DNA of 64,000 bases from Eucalyptus grandis (taxonomy: Eukaryota > Streptophyta > Magnoliopsida > Myrtales > Myrtaceae): NCBI RefSeq assembly GCF_016545825.1, contig NC_052614.1, forward strand, positions 29,413,669 through 29,477,668. The letters are read 5' to 3'. Under the pieces are notes generated by a model. It saw nothing but the letters and a program-made list of their open reading frames with translations, made no database searches and was not told where the DNA came from. Made by a program: the position numbers and the translations under genes. This document shows, in pieces, positions 1 to 11,857 of the stretch (position 1 is the first letter of the stretch; every line of letters starts with the position of its first letter).

Positions 1-119
1 AAATCATAAAAGATACACATCGACAACTGGCCTGGACATTGCCCCGCCACTAAACTAAAAAATTATGACACGCGAGAGGGTGGGACAAAATGTGAATGAA
101 GCTAATACCGACCAACTTA

Positions 120-892
120 GGGTATGTTTAGTAACCATTCTGTTCTTGGAAAAAATATTTGTTAAGAAATAATTTTTTCTGAATTTGTTTCCTGGATGAA
201 TTTTGGAGCATTCAACGGCATTTAGTAATTGCACAAAAGTTCTATTTCTGGGATAGAAATGCATTTGGTACGACTCTTAAATTTGTTATGACTTAGGATT
301 TCTTTTAGTTTATGATTTTATCACATTTTTCTCTTCTTCTTTTTTTTTGTTTTTTGCCTTTTTTTCTTTTTCTTCTTCTAGCCAGTTGTCAACCTCGACC
401 ATAACCTCGTTGGCCCGAGTCCTGCTATGGTTGGGAGAGGCCAAGCTCGCCCAACCACCGACAAGGCTCGACCTCACCTGCCATTGCGAGGTTGGCATCG
501 CCTAACTAGTTAAGGTAGCCTCGCCATGGCTACGAGAGCTCAACCTCGCGAAATCTGGGCAAGATTAATCATCACCTAGCCATGGCGAGGCTTAGGCCTA
601 CAAGGCTTGGCCTCGTTGAGGGCCGGCAACCGGTTAGAGGAAGAAGAAGAAGAATAAGAAGAAAAGAAAAGAGGAAAAAAGAAGAAGAAGCTTGATTCTA
701 GAATTGTTCCAAGAGAAAATAAGCAACTTTTTTTTTTTTTTTTTCACTTCTTGATTTGGCTCTAAATATATTCCCAAGAATAAATTTGCTCTCAGAAACA
801 AAAAATTTACCAAATGGATTTATGTTCTTTTTTTTTTCTAGCAATTAAAAGAACATAAATAGTTATTATTTAGCTTATTACCAAATAGGCCC
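120..892. mobile_element. Tourist-like (PIF/Harbinger) MITE with GC-rich core
   Basis: The ends form an imperfect terminal inverted repeat: GGGTATGTTTAGTAACCA on the left pairs with the complement of TTATTACCAAATAGGCCC on the right. Both ends are flanked by the trinucleotide TTA (117-119 and 893-895), the target duplication typical of PIF/Harbinger elements. Inside lies a polypyrimidine tract (about 325-380), a GC-richer core with repeated CCTCGCC and GGCGAGG words (about 380-640) and a polypurine tract (about 640-690). There is no transposase reading frame, so it would be non-autonomous. The short reading frames here are low complexity. Confidence 0.75.
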
Positions 893-1024
893 TTACTAAA
901 TTTGATGAACTCTCGAAGTTTGTGCCAATTATTCTCCTCTAATTAGTTATTTGGCAAAGAACTTGCTAAAATGTGGTAGACTAGATCACAAGCTTTTGTG
1001 AAATTTTGACATTTTTTTTAATAT

Positions 1025-1560
1025 TATTGTTGCGGCCTACCCTATCCATCCGAAGGAGAAAGGATAATAGGTTTAGAGATGTTGCCTAAAAGATGGGCCT
1101 ATGCCCCTTGATTAGGCGTGGGCTCTCCCCAACCCATACCTCGCACGACGTTTGGGTATTTGTTAACTCAAATTTGATGCTAGGAGAATATTCTAATAAA
1201 GAGTAGTCACTAGTCTATTGGAGCCACATAAAAACTAAGTGAAGCATAGGAGTGTGCCTCACTTCCTATGCAACTAGATAATCTAGGGTCGGGGATTTGG
1301 TTACATTAATTAATCAAGTAGTGCTCTTTTGATACCTAATTCATTTTTTAAAAAAATTGTCAGACAATGAAATTGATTTTGGACCTATCCACAAATGTGT
1401 GCGGTTATTAAGTAGGTGGATAATCATTAAAATAACAATCAACCACTAATGAAGCATTTCAATAAATTGCAGGAAAAACAAGCATCTAGCGATAAGAAAT
1501 AAATAAATGCAAAATCATAATCATCATATTGAAAGTGCATAATCAAGAGCATTCATCTCT
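1025..1560. repeat. Dispersed repeat family D, fragment 1
   Basis: This segment (gggctctcc..., cctcgcacgacgtt, ctattggagcc, tctagggtcggggattt) recurs in diverged form at about 26370-26700 and 39160-39480. The related downstream part appears at 26840-27130, 39600-39850 and 20960-21330. The pattern suggests pieces of one long dispersed element, perhaps an LTR retrotransposon. No coding sequence or clear ends were found here. Confidence 0.55.
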
Positions 1561-1593
1561 AAGAACAAAAGAGACCTTATGGTAAAATTCTAA

Positions 1594-2228
1594 GAGTTTG
1601 TTCAATTTTTTAACACAATTTTTCATCAATGACTTTCCCACAATTTCAAAGAAGACTACCCAAAAGACTATTCTTAAGCCTTTTATGAGGAATTCTACTC
1701 TCTCTCTCTCTTTTTTTTTTGAAATTTTCAGAATTTTTGGGATTTCTCGAATTTTTAAAATTTATTATAAATTTTCTAAACTTTTTCTAATATTTTTTAT
1801 TTTGTATTTAATTTTAAACAAGGAACTCCGGTTTAGATGTGGGTTTGACTGGGAACCTAACAATCCAAGTTGGGTCAAGAATCCAGACCAACCCAGAGGC
1901 TCAGTTAAGCTTTGGTGGATGAATTCACCGCAGAGGGAGGCGAGGTCGTCGAAGATTGCGGTGATGACGGTGGACAGGAGGAAGGGGCTAGGGGTGAGGT
2001 GGAGAGGCTGGTGGGAGAGAAGGAAAAAAAGAAAATTTAAATATTTATTTAAAAATTTGATTTTTTTTTTTAATTTGAGAGAAAGCATTTTCTAACGAGG
2101 TCCAAACATCAAAATAATGTTTTCAATCATACATACCAAATAAAAGAAAACTAATTGTATCCCTCCAAAGTATTTTCCAAGAAAATATTTTTCTTAATTA
2201 TTGAGTTTTTTATGAAACAAACGCACCC
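1594..2228. mobile_element. Probable Tourist-like MITE, left end uncertain
   Basis: The right end is clear: AAACAAACGCACCC followed by TAA, the mirror of the GGGTGCGTTTG terminus seen in the other Tourist-like elements. The left end is less certain. TAA at 1591-1593 is followed by GAGTTTGTTCAATTTTTTAA, a weak match to the inverted right end. The interior repeats the family plan: a CT tract near 1695-1720, a GC-rich core around 1900-2020 and a purine-rich tract. The two overlapping reading frames here are byproducts of low-complexity sequence. Confidence 0.45.
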
Positions 2229-2299
2229 TAAGTAAGACTAAAGCAAATCAGGCCCGAACTTAATAAATCCTAGTTGAGCCCAAAACCAATGGACTTTTT

Positions 2300-3246
2300 T
2301 TTAAACCCATGAAAATGGAAACGGGCCTAAACCCACTAAACCAAATTAAGCCCAACCTACTACTCATCCTTCACGGTACCGACGCCTCCCCCTTCACCCT
2401 CTCGGTTGCTCTCTCTCCATCCGAACAGAGACAAACGGCCATGAGCCGACTCGTCTCTGGCCTTCGCTCAATCAAGAGGACCATCCGCTGGCCTCGTCCA
2501 CCAGGCCGGCTCTGTTGGCCGTTTCGAGCTGACACCGCAACACCACCTGTTGGCCACATCCAGCCCCCATTCTCATCACCATCCGCCACGTTACACACAC
2601 GATACGGAAAAGAAACAGCGCACGCCTCCACGGATGACAATGAGAGTCCACATGCATGTCAAAGGACCAACAAACGCTTAGAACCAAACCAAAATCACGG
2701 AAAATCTACCCAAGCTCGGTTCGGGCATTTTCACGAACACATGACGGGCATCGAATGAAGGGAGGCTATTGAGTCAACCAGGATTCAACCCGCGGCAAGA
2801 CGCTTAGCAATCGATGAGCAGAGATGAAAATGCAGCATAGCACGACATAGATGGGGGCTGGGACTAGTGCAAACCGGACCCCGACGAGACCCGGTCCTAT
2901 GAGCCGAAACAGGGCACAAAACCTAGCAAACGGGGGCCGTTGGTGGCGCCCTCTACTCGGCTTAGCGGCGGCGAATGGTGTGGGGAGCTCGATAGATCGG
3001 ACCACGTCCATTCGCCTCGCGCGCCTCCGATCCGGGATCCTCGAGGAATTGACCCAAACCGGAAAAAAAAAGAAAAAGAAAAAGAAAGGGCAACCGAATC
3101 TTACCACGTGCTCGATGCGGCTGGGACTCGGGCGCGGCCACTACCGGAAAACACCCGCGCGGCCTCACTCTTTTCTCTCTAGTTCTCGCTCCCTCTCGGT
3201 CACGGCTCGCTTTCTCTCTCTCTGGTTTCTCCCGAAGAAACCTAGC
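2300..3246 (+). promoter_or_regulatory. CpG-rich promoter-like / 5' leader region
   Basis: This is a long stretch of markedly higher GC and CpG content than its surroundings. It ends in a CT-rich leader-like tract (about 3165-3235, TTCTCTCTAGTTCTCGCTCC and similar). It leads directly to an ATG at 3247 followed 26 bases later by an ideal splice donor, GTGAGTAA. That layout resembles a plant core promoter and 5' UTR. Overlapping frames on both strands are open but resemble no protein I know. The role is inferred from composition only. Confidence 0.3.
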
Positions 3247-3646
3247 ATGCAGTCCAAGCAAGCATCGAGCACGTGAGTAATGACTAATTTAGGTGCTTGT
3301 TTATTTTAATTCTATATGCAACTCAAGAAAAGAGTGGGGAAACATAAGTTTATGAAACTTTGCTAAGTTATCTTCATTTAGGTTCGATGGTTTGTTTCTG
3401 TAAATTTTTATTGAACTGGAATTTACACGAAAATGGGAAAAAAAAATCTTCTGCATACTATTTGTTTATGTTGGCTATGTTGTCTTTCAAAGGATACAAC
3501 GATGTGTGGCAAAGGTGAAGGATGAGGAAAAGAAAAATAAACAGATCAAAGTGGGACATGTGTCAATTGAGAAGAGGGCCATCTATCAACTTCACAGACA
3601 CCTCTTGCTTTTGCACCAAAACACTAATCAGATTTATTTTGATTAG
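3247..3646 (+). CDS. Candidate small two-exon gene, unknown product
   Basis: I do not recognise this protein. Joining 3247-3272 to 3493-3646 gives a 59-residue frame. The donor is CAC|GTGAGTAA at 3273; the acceptor is TTTCAAAG at 3485-3492. The codon split by the intron gives Thr9. The product is basic and lysine-rich (KVKDEEKKNKQIKVGH in the middle), with a leucine-rich tail (HRHLLLLHQ). It has no signal peptide or membrane segment. In its favour are the CpG-rich, CT-rich leader just upstream and the strong donor. Against it are its short length, the lack of any recognised domain, and the fact that the intron sequence is repeated at 12645-12840. It could be the first exons of a longer gene cut short, or chance. 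Confidence 0.2.
3283..3480. repeat. Duplicated segment, copy 1 (partner at 12645)
   Basis: The sequence from TAATTTAGGTGCTTGTTTAT through ATTTTTATTGAACTGGAAT is repeated with many substitutions at about 12645-12840 (ATTTTAGGTGCTTTTTAATT and onward). Order and spacing are kept over roughly 180 bases, so this is a diverged duplication and not shared low complexity. Confidence 0.65.
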
Positions 3647-4296
3647 GTTCAACAAGAAAATTAAGATGGAGAAAAAAATATGAAACAGTTAAGTTTGAAC
3701 CAAAAGAGCTAATCATAAATATAGACTCTTAATTAGTATTGTTTCAGAAGAGAAAGCTCCAGAAAAATCAATAATATTGCACCAATCAGTTATTTAATCT
3801 TCATCCTTTGGAGGAAAAATAGAAATCTCATAAAAAAATTCACTTCTAGACAATGCCCAAAATCTTGGTTTTGTGATCATCGGAAACTTTGCTTATATAG
3901 ATTTGATGACCGTTGGAATTCCTAAATTGAGACCCAGCCCATATCAATAAAGTATGATATTCCAAAATTATTTATGCAAAAAAAAAAAAATCATTAACTT
4001 TCGTTTAATATTTTGGTGAGATGGCGAGATGAAAAACCAGCCGTCAATAGAACATATGATTGCAGTCTATACTAAGGGAAGGTTCCACACGCGTTTTTCA
4101 AGAGACATTTTGCGAAATTCTCTACGGAGAATTAAATGGACTTCAACGACAACGTCCGAATTTGGAGCTCTATAAATTGGAGAAAACTAAGCCAAAAGGC
4201 ATAGAGTCGAGAAGGACAAAAGAAGTTAGACTGAATATAATTGAGAGGTTTTTTGCGTCCATCTCTTTTGTAAGCTTGTAATACCCATTTGTGGGG

Positions 4297-4625
4297 AAAG
4301 TATCGGAAAAATTTTAAATTTATTATATTTGTGCCAATTTAATTTTAAATCATTTTATTACTAATTTTGGCTGGATATTATTAATGTGGACGTTGGTTAA
4401 CTTACGTGACATAGCCAGTATTAACGTTGACAACTTTTAATAATATTTTAATATTTTTCAAATCATTTATTTATTTATTCTTTTCATTCCCTTCCTTCTT
4501 CCGCTAGCTAGTCGCCGAAGTCCGGCAACAGCAAGAGGTGAGGGTAGCAAGCTTGGCCAAAGGCCGTGAGGGCGACCTTGCGAGAGGCTGCCGAGGCCCA
4601 ACCTCAACAATATTATGCTATGTGG
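4297..4625. mobile_element. Truncated Mutator-type MITE fragment
   Basis: Half of this segment matches the element at 22066-22791. Both share a near-terminal motif (TTTGTGCCAATTTAATTT here), a subterminal ACGTCCACGTTAG-like motif (TGTGGACGTTGGTTAAC here), a polypyrimidine tract near 4475-4500, and a GC-richer core with GCCGAAG and GAGGC words. The second inverted end was not found, so it is probably a broken copy. Confidence 0.45.
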
Positions 4626-5839
4626 ATGATGTATGAGAACAAGTTCCAATCACAAATATATTCTTACATAGATAATTTATGTTGTATAAAAAAATCTCAA
4701 CGCAACGGCTCAATTATCATTCAGTTATAATTGAATTAATCTCATCGCTTATCAATAAACATCTATCGCTGTTCAACTCACGCACATGCACATCATCCAA
4801 ATAATATTAAAGCCCTGTAATCTTTATTAATGAGCCACCTGAATCATCTAAAATCATACATATACATATCGACGTACCTGACAATGGCTAGTGTTAATAG
4901 AATTACAGAATTTATGTATAAAAGATATTGTGCTTTTCAATTTTTAAATGAACATAGTTTACTAAATTATCGACAATTCATCATACATAAGGACAGTTCT
5001 GGCGTGTCCATGTCGTGCCCCTTAATATAACAAAATTGTGATGCCCAATCTAATGGCTAACATTAAGCATTTTTTATCTGACGGTTGGGATTGCGATGGC
5101 ATCCGACGGACGAGACTTCAAGCCCTCTTAATTCGACGGCGGGTGTCACCTTCGTCATGCATCATTTGGAGCATTGCGAGTTCTCCTGACATGACCTGAG
5201 TCTAATCGTGTTCCAAAGCTAAATGAAAACGAATTTCTCTAAAGTATATTATTAATACGACATGTTAAATGGGGGAACGTTGTGAGTTATAATCCACTTA
5301 GAGAATAATGAACCAAACACGTTTTCTAGGAAATGAAAAATTAAATTTGAAAAAGTCGTTTTCAGATTAAAAATATATTCCAAAACCAAATGGTTGATCT
5401 CCACAAAATTTCGTGAAAAAAATTTAGAAGACGCCATAGGCACGACTTTATGTTATTGAGAAAATTGTCAAATTCATGTCGGAACACATTATTTACACTA
5501 GTACACCCACACCAGCAAAAGCCAGTAATTAGGATGTTCTTTAATCAATAGAAATACTGCTACGTCGATGATATTTTCATAGATCATTCCTTTATTGCAA
5601 AAAGTAAGCTAGATTTGGAGAGATCAAGTGCTTAATGATATTTCTAAGTCTTCTTCGTGTAGGAGATTGAATGTCCGAGAAGATATTGTCTATACTTTTT
5701 GTAACTGAGATTTCGTTGAAGAGTGCCTAGAACACTCGTCGAGCAAGATAACAAGAATATAAACTTACACAGTTTTGTTGCTTCAGCAACCATTGTAATA
5801 TGAGTCTGTATTTTATTTATATATTTGATGACATATTTC
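4626..5839. other. Intergenic, 3' side of the TNL gene
   Basis: This is AT-rich DNA without a convincing reading frame. The first half is anonymous. At 5225-5450 there is a stretch of motifs common in plant MITEs (CCAAACACGTTTTCTAGGAA), without identifiable ends. The last few hundred bases lie just downstream of the TNL stop codon and should contain its 3' UTR; no clear polyadenylation signal can be singled out. Confidence 0.4.
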
Positions 5840-8800
5840 TCAGAGCCTCAATTCAGGATTACAGGCTCTTTCCAAGTACGAGCGTACAAGATCTATGGTA
5901 CGATCTTCGCTATGAGTTACTCGTTTTCCCCTCGCTGAATATGTCGTAAGAGCATCAACGTCCCACTCCTTCAGCTTCTTCCAGTTGGATAGATCAGGTA
6001 AGCGTAGCCAGGAACTGCAGCGTTTGATTACAAGAATCTCTAGTGACTCCAGTTGGTCAAGACCTTGAATCTCGACTAGTTTCAGACAGTCCCGTACTCG
6101 AAGGGCCTTGAGATTCTGGAAGTTAGATAAGTTGGAAAGGTCCACAACTTCAAGAAGATTGCAGTTGTCAACCTTAAATTCCGTCAAACTAGAGGGAAGT
6201 TGTCCAATTTGACGCAAGTTCTTGCAATTGATGAGTTCCAGCACAAAACATGCGGTATCAGTTCTCGCTTTTGCTAAATTGCGCAAGTGAGGCATTGATG
6301 TCCTGAGGTGCCATATTTGAGTACAGCTTACGTTAAAGGTTGAGATGCTAAAACATAACTCCAAACTTCTTAAACTCATGAGGTTGGAGATATCTGGAGC
6401 TTTTTCTGAGGCTCTTGAGGACAGACATAGGCATACCAAACTCTGGGGAAGCTTTGGTATATTCTTCACACGAGTTTTTGTTAATATCAAATTCTTCAAG
6501 AATGGTAGTTTCGCGATATCACCAGGGATGGTCTCTAGCCAATTGCAATCCATTCCATAAATCTCTTCAAGTTTCTCTAACATCCCAATTGCCTCAGGCA
6601 ACTTTTTAATATAACTTCGGCTCATATTCAATGCTTTCAAGCTCTTCAGATTGATAATGGTATTTGGCAATTTTGCAATACCTGTGCTTGAGACATCCAA
6701 CTCAGCTAAACATTTCAACATTCCAATTGAGTCGGGAAGTACCGTTAGCTGGGAAGCTCCACAAATGGCCAAGCACTCAAGATTTACGAGTGCTCCAATA
6801 GAGCTTGGGACTTGACTGATCCTTGTAGGGAAATCACAACCTTTCATAAGCATCTCAGTCAATGCTTCCAAAGCACCCAATTCAATAGGGAGGACTTGGA
6901 GACGATAACATCCATTTAGATTCAATTGCTTCAGACGTTTTAGCTGACCAATGGATTGATCAATCCTTAACAAATGTCCACACCCCTGTAGAATTAATAT
7001 TTCTAAGGAAAAATATGCGGAGAGATTAGGAATTTCCTCCAAGTGAAAGCAATATGATAGATCAAGAACCTTCAATCTTGTAGCCACCTGTAAAATAATT
7101 ATGTATATTTAACAAGTTCGATTTATAAAATTTTGCAGGACATAAACAAATGTATTGACTGAGGAAGCTTTTCACCAATGTAACTTTATAAATAATCTGT
7201 TCGTGTCAATTCCTTAAGTCAAAACCACTCTGTCTCACTGTTTTCATTTCTTCTAATATTGTCCCCCAACAACAAATAAAAAAAATGGATCTAGTTTCAA
7301 ATCACCACTGTAATGGATAATAAAAAGACAAAAGAATGTAACCTACATATCTCTTATGAAAACATCCCTTTCCAATTTCATCATGGAATTACCGATATTG
7401 TCGCTGACACAATTACTTATGACTTTCCTATGTGAATGCATCATCAAAATATCAATACAGAAATAATCTTATACGTCTTCTGACTATCATCTAATCTATA
7501 TTTGCAGTCTACTATTTTCATCATAATATCAATATAGAAATAATTTCATATGTCTTCTGACTATCAACTAATCTATATTTGCAGTCTACTATTTTTTGCA
7601 TTTTGTTTTGTTTCATACGTTAAGATAAGGGCGTTATTAGCTTTCACAGAATATCTTTTTATACTATTGATGTACTAAACAAGTCAGTTTGCATGTTCAG
7701 TTTTACTTGCATCCTATGCATAGTACCGATAGTCTTATTAACCTTATTTTTAACTTAATTTAAATATCTAATAGTGACAACTCATTGGCTTGATTAGGGA
7801 ACTCAAAACAACGTGAATGTTCATATGATGTTCTATAAAAGGAATGCAAGTCAATAAATATCAAGCGACAACAATTATTCCATTAGATGGTTTAACAATT
7901 CTATAAATTACTTGTATGAATATCTAAATAAGTCATTCCCAATAATGGAGTTACTAGTAACATGGAATGTTCACCTTACAATACCCTTTAATCATGCAGC
8001 TCCAATCAATTTGAATTGAAGAAAAATCATCAGGAAAAGATTTGCCATAAATGATAAAACAACAATAGCATAGTATCAATGTAAAATTAAAAATGCAATG
8101 CAAATTAATGACAATAACCAAATCTTAACATCTTTTTTTTGGTAAATTAATCGTTTGGTTCGGAAAAAAAAAATGCAATCTTGAAAGATCTACACGTCAA
8201 TAAAATATTGAAAGAATGAAATAATTGTGATCGAAGGTAACATTCTTTCTGTTGACCATAATGTGCACAACCCCTCTATGCCATGAATATAAAGTAATTG
8301 TTTGAGTCGATATATATTTAAGTTTCAAACCTATGGAATGAGGGATTGGTGTCATAAGCCTTCTTCAAGACCAAGATTTGTTCTATGAATTAAGTCAATA
8401 AAATGTAAATTAAAAAAAAGATCAATAAAATGATGATTTACAAACCCGTGCGACACAAGCTAGTGCGACTAGAATAAAATATAACACGTTATACCAAAAT
8501 ATTTGCACACACATACCTTGAGTTGGGTCCAACCATCCCAATGTTCGTCAATGTAGCTATATGATAGGTCGAGGATAACTAGATTTTTTGGGCAAAAGTT
8601 GGTTGCCTGCATTTCTTCTGGACAAGAGTTCCAATTAAGCCATCTCAATTCCGAAAAGAGATCCTCAAAGTCTCCAGAGAGGGACCAACCAGACAATTCT
8701 AGAAATCTAATATTTGGCATTTTGATAAAGTCTTCCGATGTCAAAACCAAGTCTTCCGAACACTCATCATCCGTCCAATAGCTCGATGCAACAGTTTCGG

Positions 8801-10869
8801 TTCCCTAAATTGAGGAAAGAATCGGTTTAATGTGAGGAGTTCCAAATAGAGCCTAAAATAAAGGGAAAACAGTCAAAGGAAGATTTCTGCAATGAAAAAA
8901 AGTAGATGAGGGTGCACTTAGATTTATACCTTCGTTTGCCGGACAATATCAGGACCTTCCTCCTCATTCAACCACACCCGATAACCCTTTTCTGGGTCTT
9001 TGCGACATTCTTCGTACACAATGCTCCTGCCTAAGTCCTTGAGCTGATCATGCATATATAGTTTATTCCTTTCACCAATCTTCACTAAGGACATTAAAAG
9101 CAAAACATCAATCCCCTCATCTGGAAAAAATCCACAATTGTCCCACATATAATGTGAATAACTCTTATCTTTTCCATCTAGAAAGCAAGCAATATCAAGA
9201 AATATTTGCTTTTGCAAATGATCTAATGCCTCATAACTCAACATTAATTTTTCCTTCACATCCCTATGAAGATGATGTTCCATCTTTTTCAGTTTATCTT
9301 GCCAAACCGCTTCCCCTTTTCCATATAAAAGTGAGCCAATCACTTCTATAGCCAAAGGAAGCCCTCCAGTTTTTGTAGTAATTTTCTCAAATAGACTCAA
9401 GAATGCATTTGGAATAGAGCCGCTTCTAAAGGCATGCTTTCTAAAAAGTTGGAGAGCTTCGAGCTGGTTGAGTTCCTTAACGTCATAAATCAAACAACAA
9501 CTAAATTGATCTTGCAATCGATATAAAACACTTTTGTCTCTTGTTGTAACAACTATTCTACTTCCTGAACCCAAACATCCTTTCTTTGCTGCCAATGCCA
9601 TGAGCTGGCTTGTATGATCGATATCATCAAGGAAAATAAGAACTTTCTTTCTGCAAAATCGATCTCCGATCATATTCATCCCCTGATCAATGCTAGAAAG
9701 TTCAAATCCTATGTCACCAATGATATTAGAGACCAATTGCCTCTGCAAATTTATAAGACCAGAACCTTTAGATCCTTCTCGGACATTTGGAATGAAGCTA
9801 TGGCTCTCAAAATGAATAGATACCTTCTGGTAAACAACCTTGGCAAGAGTTGTCTTGCCTATTCCACCCATCCCGCAAATTCCGATAAGCCTTATGTCCT
9901 TAGATTCAACATTAAGTAAATCTACTAATTCATTCACCGATTCGTCCATTCCAACTAAATGATCGGGTATATGAACACAAGACCCCTTAAGCTTAACTAA
10001 CACTTTCCGAGCTATCAATCGTGCGAGTTCTCCGTGGCTGTTCCATGAAACACAACATAATTAAGTTAATTATAAGAATTGATGGGAAACTTATAAACTT
10101 GCACGATCAAACAATAACATGAAGTTACGAAATTGATGCTGGGCTCAGTGAACAAAAGAACAAGACATGATTCTCTGGTTTTTGTTCAATCTAGGATACT
10201 AAGTTATAATGCTTATGTCGAGCAAGTAATCCTTGAGTCTTGAGACAATGGAGTGTAGAATTCCATGCGATATCTATCACAATTTTCGGTCCAGAAGTAG
10301 AAAAAAAAAGAAAAAGATTGTGCTCTTCAAATCAGAATCCGCATTCAAGCAAAAGAAACAGAGAGAAAAGGGAAGATGGAGTTGAGTGAGTTAACCTACC
10401 CTGTATTCTTGGTGTCCCAACCCTTGATTCTACTAACTTCCTTGAGTGCCTCCGCCCAGCGCTGCACAATCTCAATACCACGTTTTTGTTCATGCAGAGT
10501 TAGTGCATCCCTGTACACTCTGGTTTCAAGCTTCACGTCGGAGGGTTCCACATCATAGAAAATGGGCATAACCTCAAGTTCATTGGTTTTCCTACGCTTC
10601 ATCATGTGTTCCAGCTCACGTAGGCACCAGCTACTAGAGGCATAGCCTCTGGAGAAGATGGGAATGCAGATTTCCGAGTCATCGATGGCTTGGAAAATCT
10701 CGGGACCGATCTCTTCACCAACATCAATCCCCTGATTGTCTATGAAAACACCGATACCCTTATCAAGCAGGGTATAATAGAGGAAATCTGTGAAATTAGT
10801 GCGAGTATCCGGTCCTCGAAAACTCAAGAACACCTCAAACTTATCTGAAGGGCTCCTCTTTCTTTTCAT
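5840..10869 (-). CDS. TIR-NB-ARC-LRR (TNL) intracellular immune receptor
   Basis: Four exons are read on the minus strand: 10869-10400, 10037-8930, 8804-8517 and 7087-5840. All have GT-AG introns and keep frame, giving 1037 codons and a stop (TGA, 5842-5840). The TIR domain (about residues 8-156) has FLSFRGPDTR and SSWCLREL; Glu85 is the expected NADase catalytic glutamate. NB-ARC motifs follow in the usual order: P-loop GMGGIGKTT at about 212-220, kinase-2 LIFLDD at 290-295, GSRIVVTTRD at 315-324, GLPLAI at 382-387 and MHD at 485-487. Exon 3 and exon 4 encode the linker and about a dozen leucine-rich repeats. TNLs detect pathogen effectors in the cytosol or nucleus; effector binding switches ADP for ATP, and TIR assembly then makes NAD-derived signals read by EDS1. 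Exon structure and intactness suggest a functional gene. The effector it recognises cannot be told. Confidence 0.93.
7441..7596. repeat. Tandem duplication inside TNL intron 3
   Basis: A unit of about 77 bases occurs twice in a row with few differences. Each copy contains TCTTCTGACTATCA and ends with ATCTATATTTGCAGTCTACT. It lies in the 1.4-kb third intron of the TNL gene and does not touch the splice sites. Confidence 0.8.
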
Positions 10870-11095
10870 CTCAGCTGCGTCTGCTAAAATTCTGAAAGCA
10901 AATCACAAAAGATTTGACATGCTTTTAACAAGGGCCAACGAGCGATGGTCAGGTAGGAAAGCGAGGATCAGTTTCCATTTACGTCCCGTCGGGGCATTGA
11001 TCGAGAGAAATTGCTAGATATATGATTGAAGGATTAATTAATGGCCTAAGTCCCACGAGTTCACTGGTGGATGGGAAATTCAATATGGTAAATTT
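10870..11095 (-). promoter_or_regulatory. TNL 5' flank, duplicated elsewhere
   Basis: The DNA immediately upstream of the TNL start codon contains blocks such as GCTAAAATTCTGAAAGCAAA, GAGCGATGGTCA and ATGATTGAAGGATTAATTAA. These blocks recur in the same order at 15836-16075 and more weakly at 18960-19215, where no TIR exon follows. The region should hold the TNL leader and proximal promoter. No TATA box can be assigned with confidence. Confidence 0.5.
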
Positions 11096-11854
11096 CGAGC
11101 AAGATTATATTAGTTGGGTTCTGTGAAATTGAGTTTCAATTTCCGACTTCCATTGCTGGCCTGAGGCCCACCAAGGTCCAAGTAAACTGAAAATAAGTAA
11201 GGCAAGTTGCCGTTACTGAATCAAATGTGATGATTAAGTTTTTCTGTTTTCTTTTTTTTTTTCTAATTTATGGTAAAGTAATATGTCTAATTAATGTTAA
11301 GGAAAAGGCAGGAGACGGAACCAACCATCAAGCTTCATTTTAACTTACTTTCTTATCATCGATAGACGCAAGTGTATATAGAGTTGGATTTCACAAATGA
11401 CACATAATGAAATATAACTTAAGAAGGTAATCCTAATCCTGGCCAAAGCCAGTTGAATTTTATTAGGACCAGTTTGCTTGGTGCTTTTTAAAAAGTAAAA
11501 CCTTTTTACTTTCTTGTTAAGATTTAAATGTTTATTCAAATATAAAGTGTAAGATAACATGTTATTGAAGCAAAGCAACAATTTTTCACTTCCGTTGTTA
11601 AAATCACCATTTATCTGCACGGTGGTGATGGCTAGCATGGAGCCCACTGGAGTCAAGTCAACATAATTTAGTCGTAGTCTAAGAAAATACGAAACACATG
11701 TACCCAAAAAAGTAAAAGAAAAGAAGAATTGGCACTTGATTGACATTAAGATTTCTTATATAAATCAAAATAAGAGACAAAAAATTGCCTCCTCGACAGC
11801 GAATAGCGTCAGAAGCTTACCTACTATTCTAGGTTGCTATGAGTGGCCTAATAT
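11096..11854. other. Intergenic, no gene seen
   Basis: This is AT-rich sequence between the TNL 5' flank and the next MITE. The reading frames on the minus strand (for example 11345-11746) have no recognisable domain and poor codon character. I see no element ends here. Confidence 0.4.
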
Positions 11855-11857
11855 TTA

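Noticed and set aside
2309..2758. 149-codon frame in the CpG-rich region
   Set aside because: Overlapped by long frames on the other strand, with no domain and no conserved-looking pattern. High GC content explains its length.
9154..9919. Plus-strand frames across the NB-ARC exon
   Set aside because: They are antisense shadows of the well-supported TNL exon 2.
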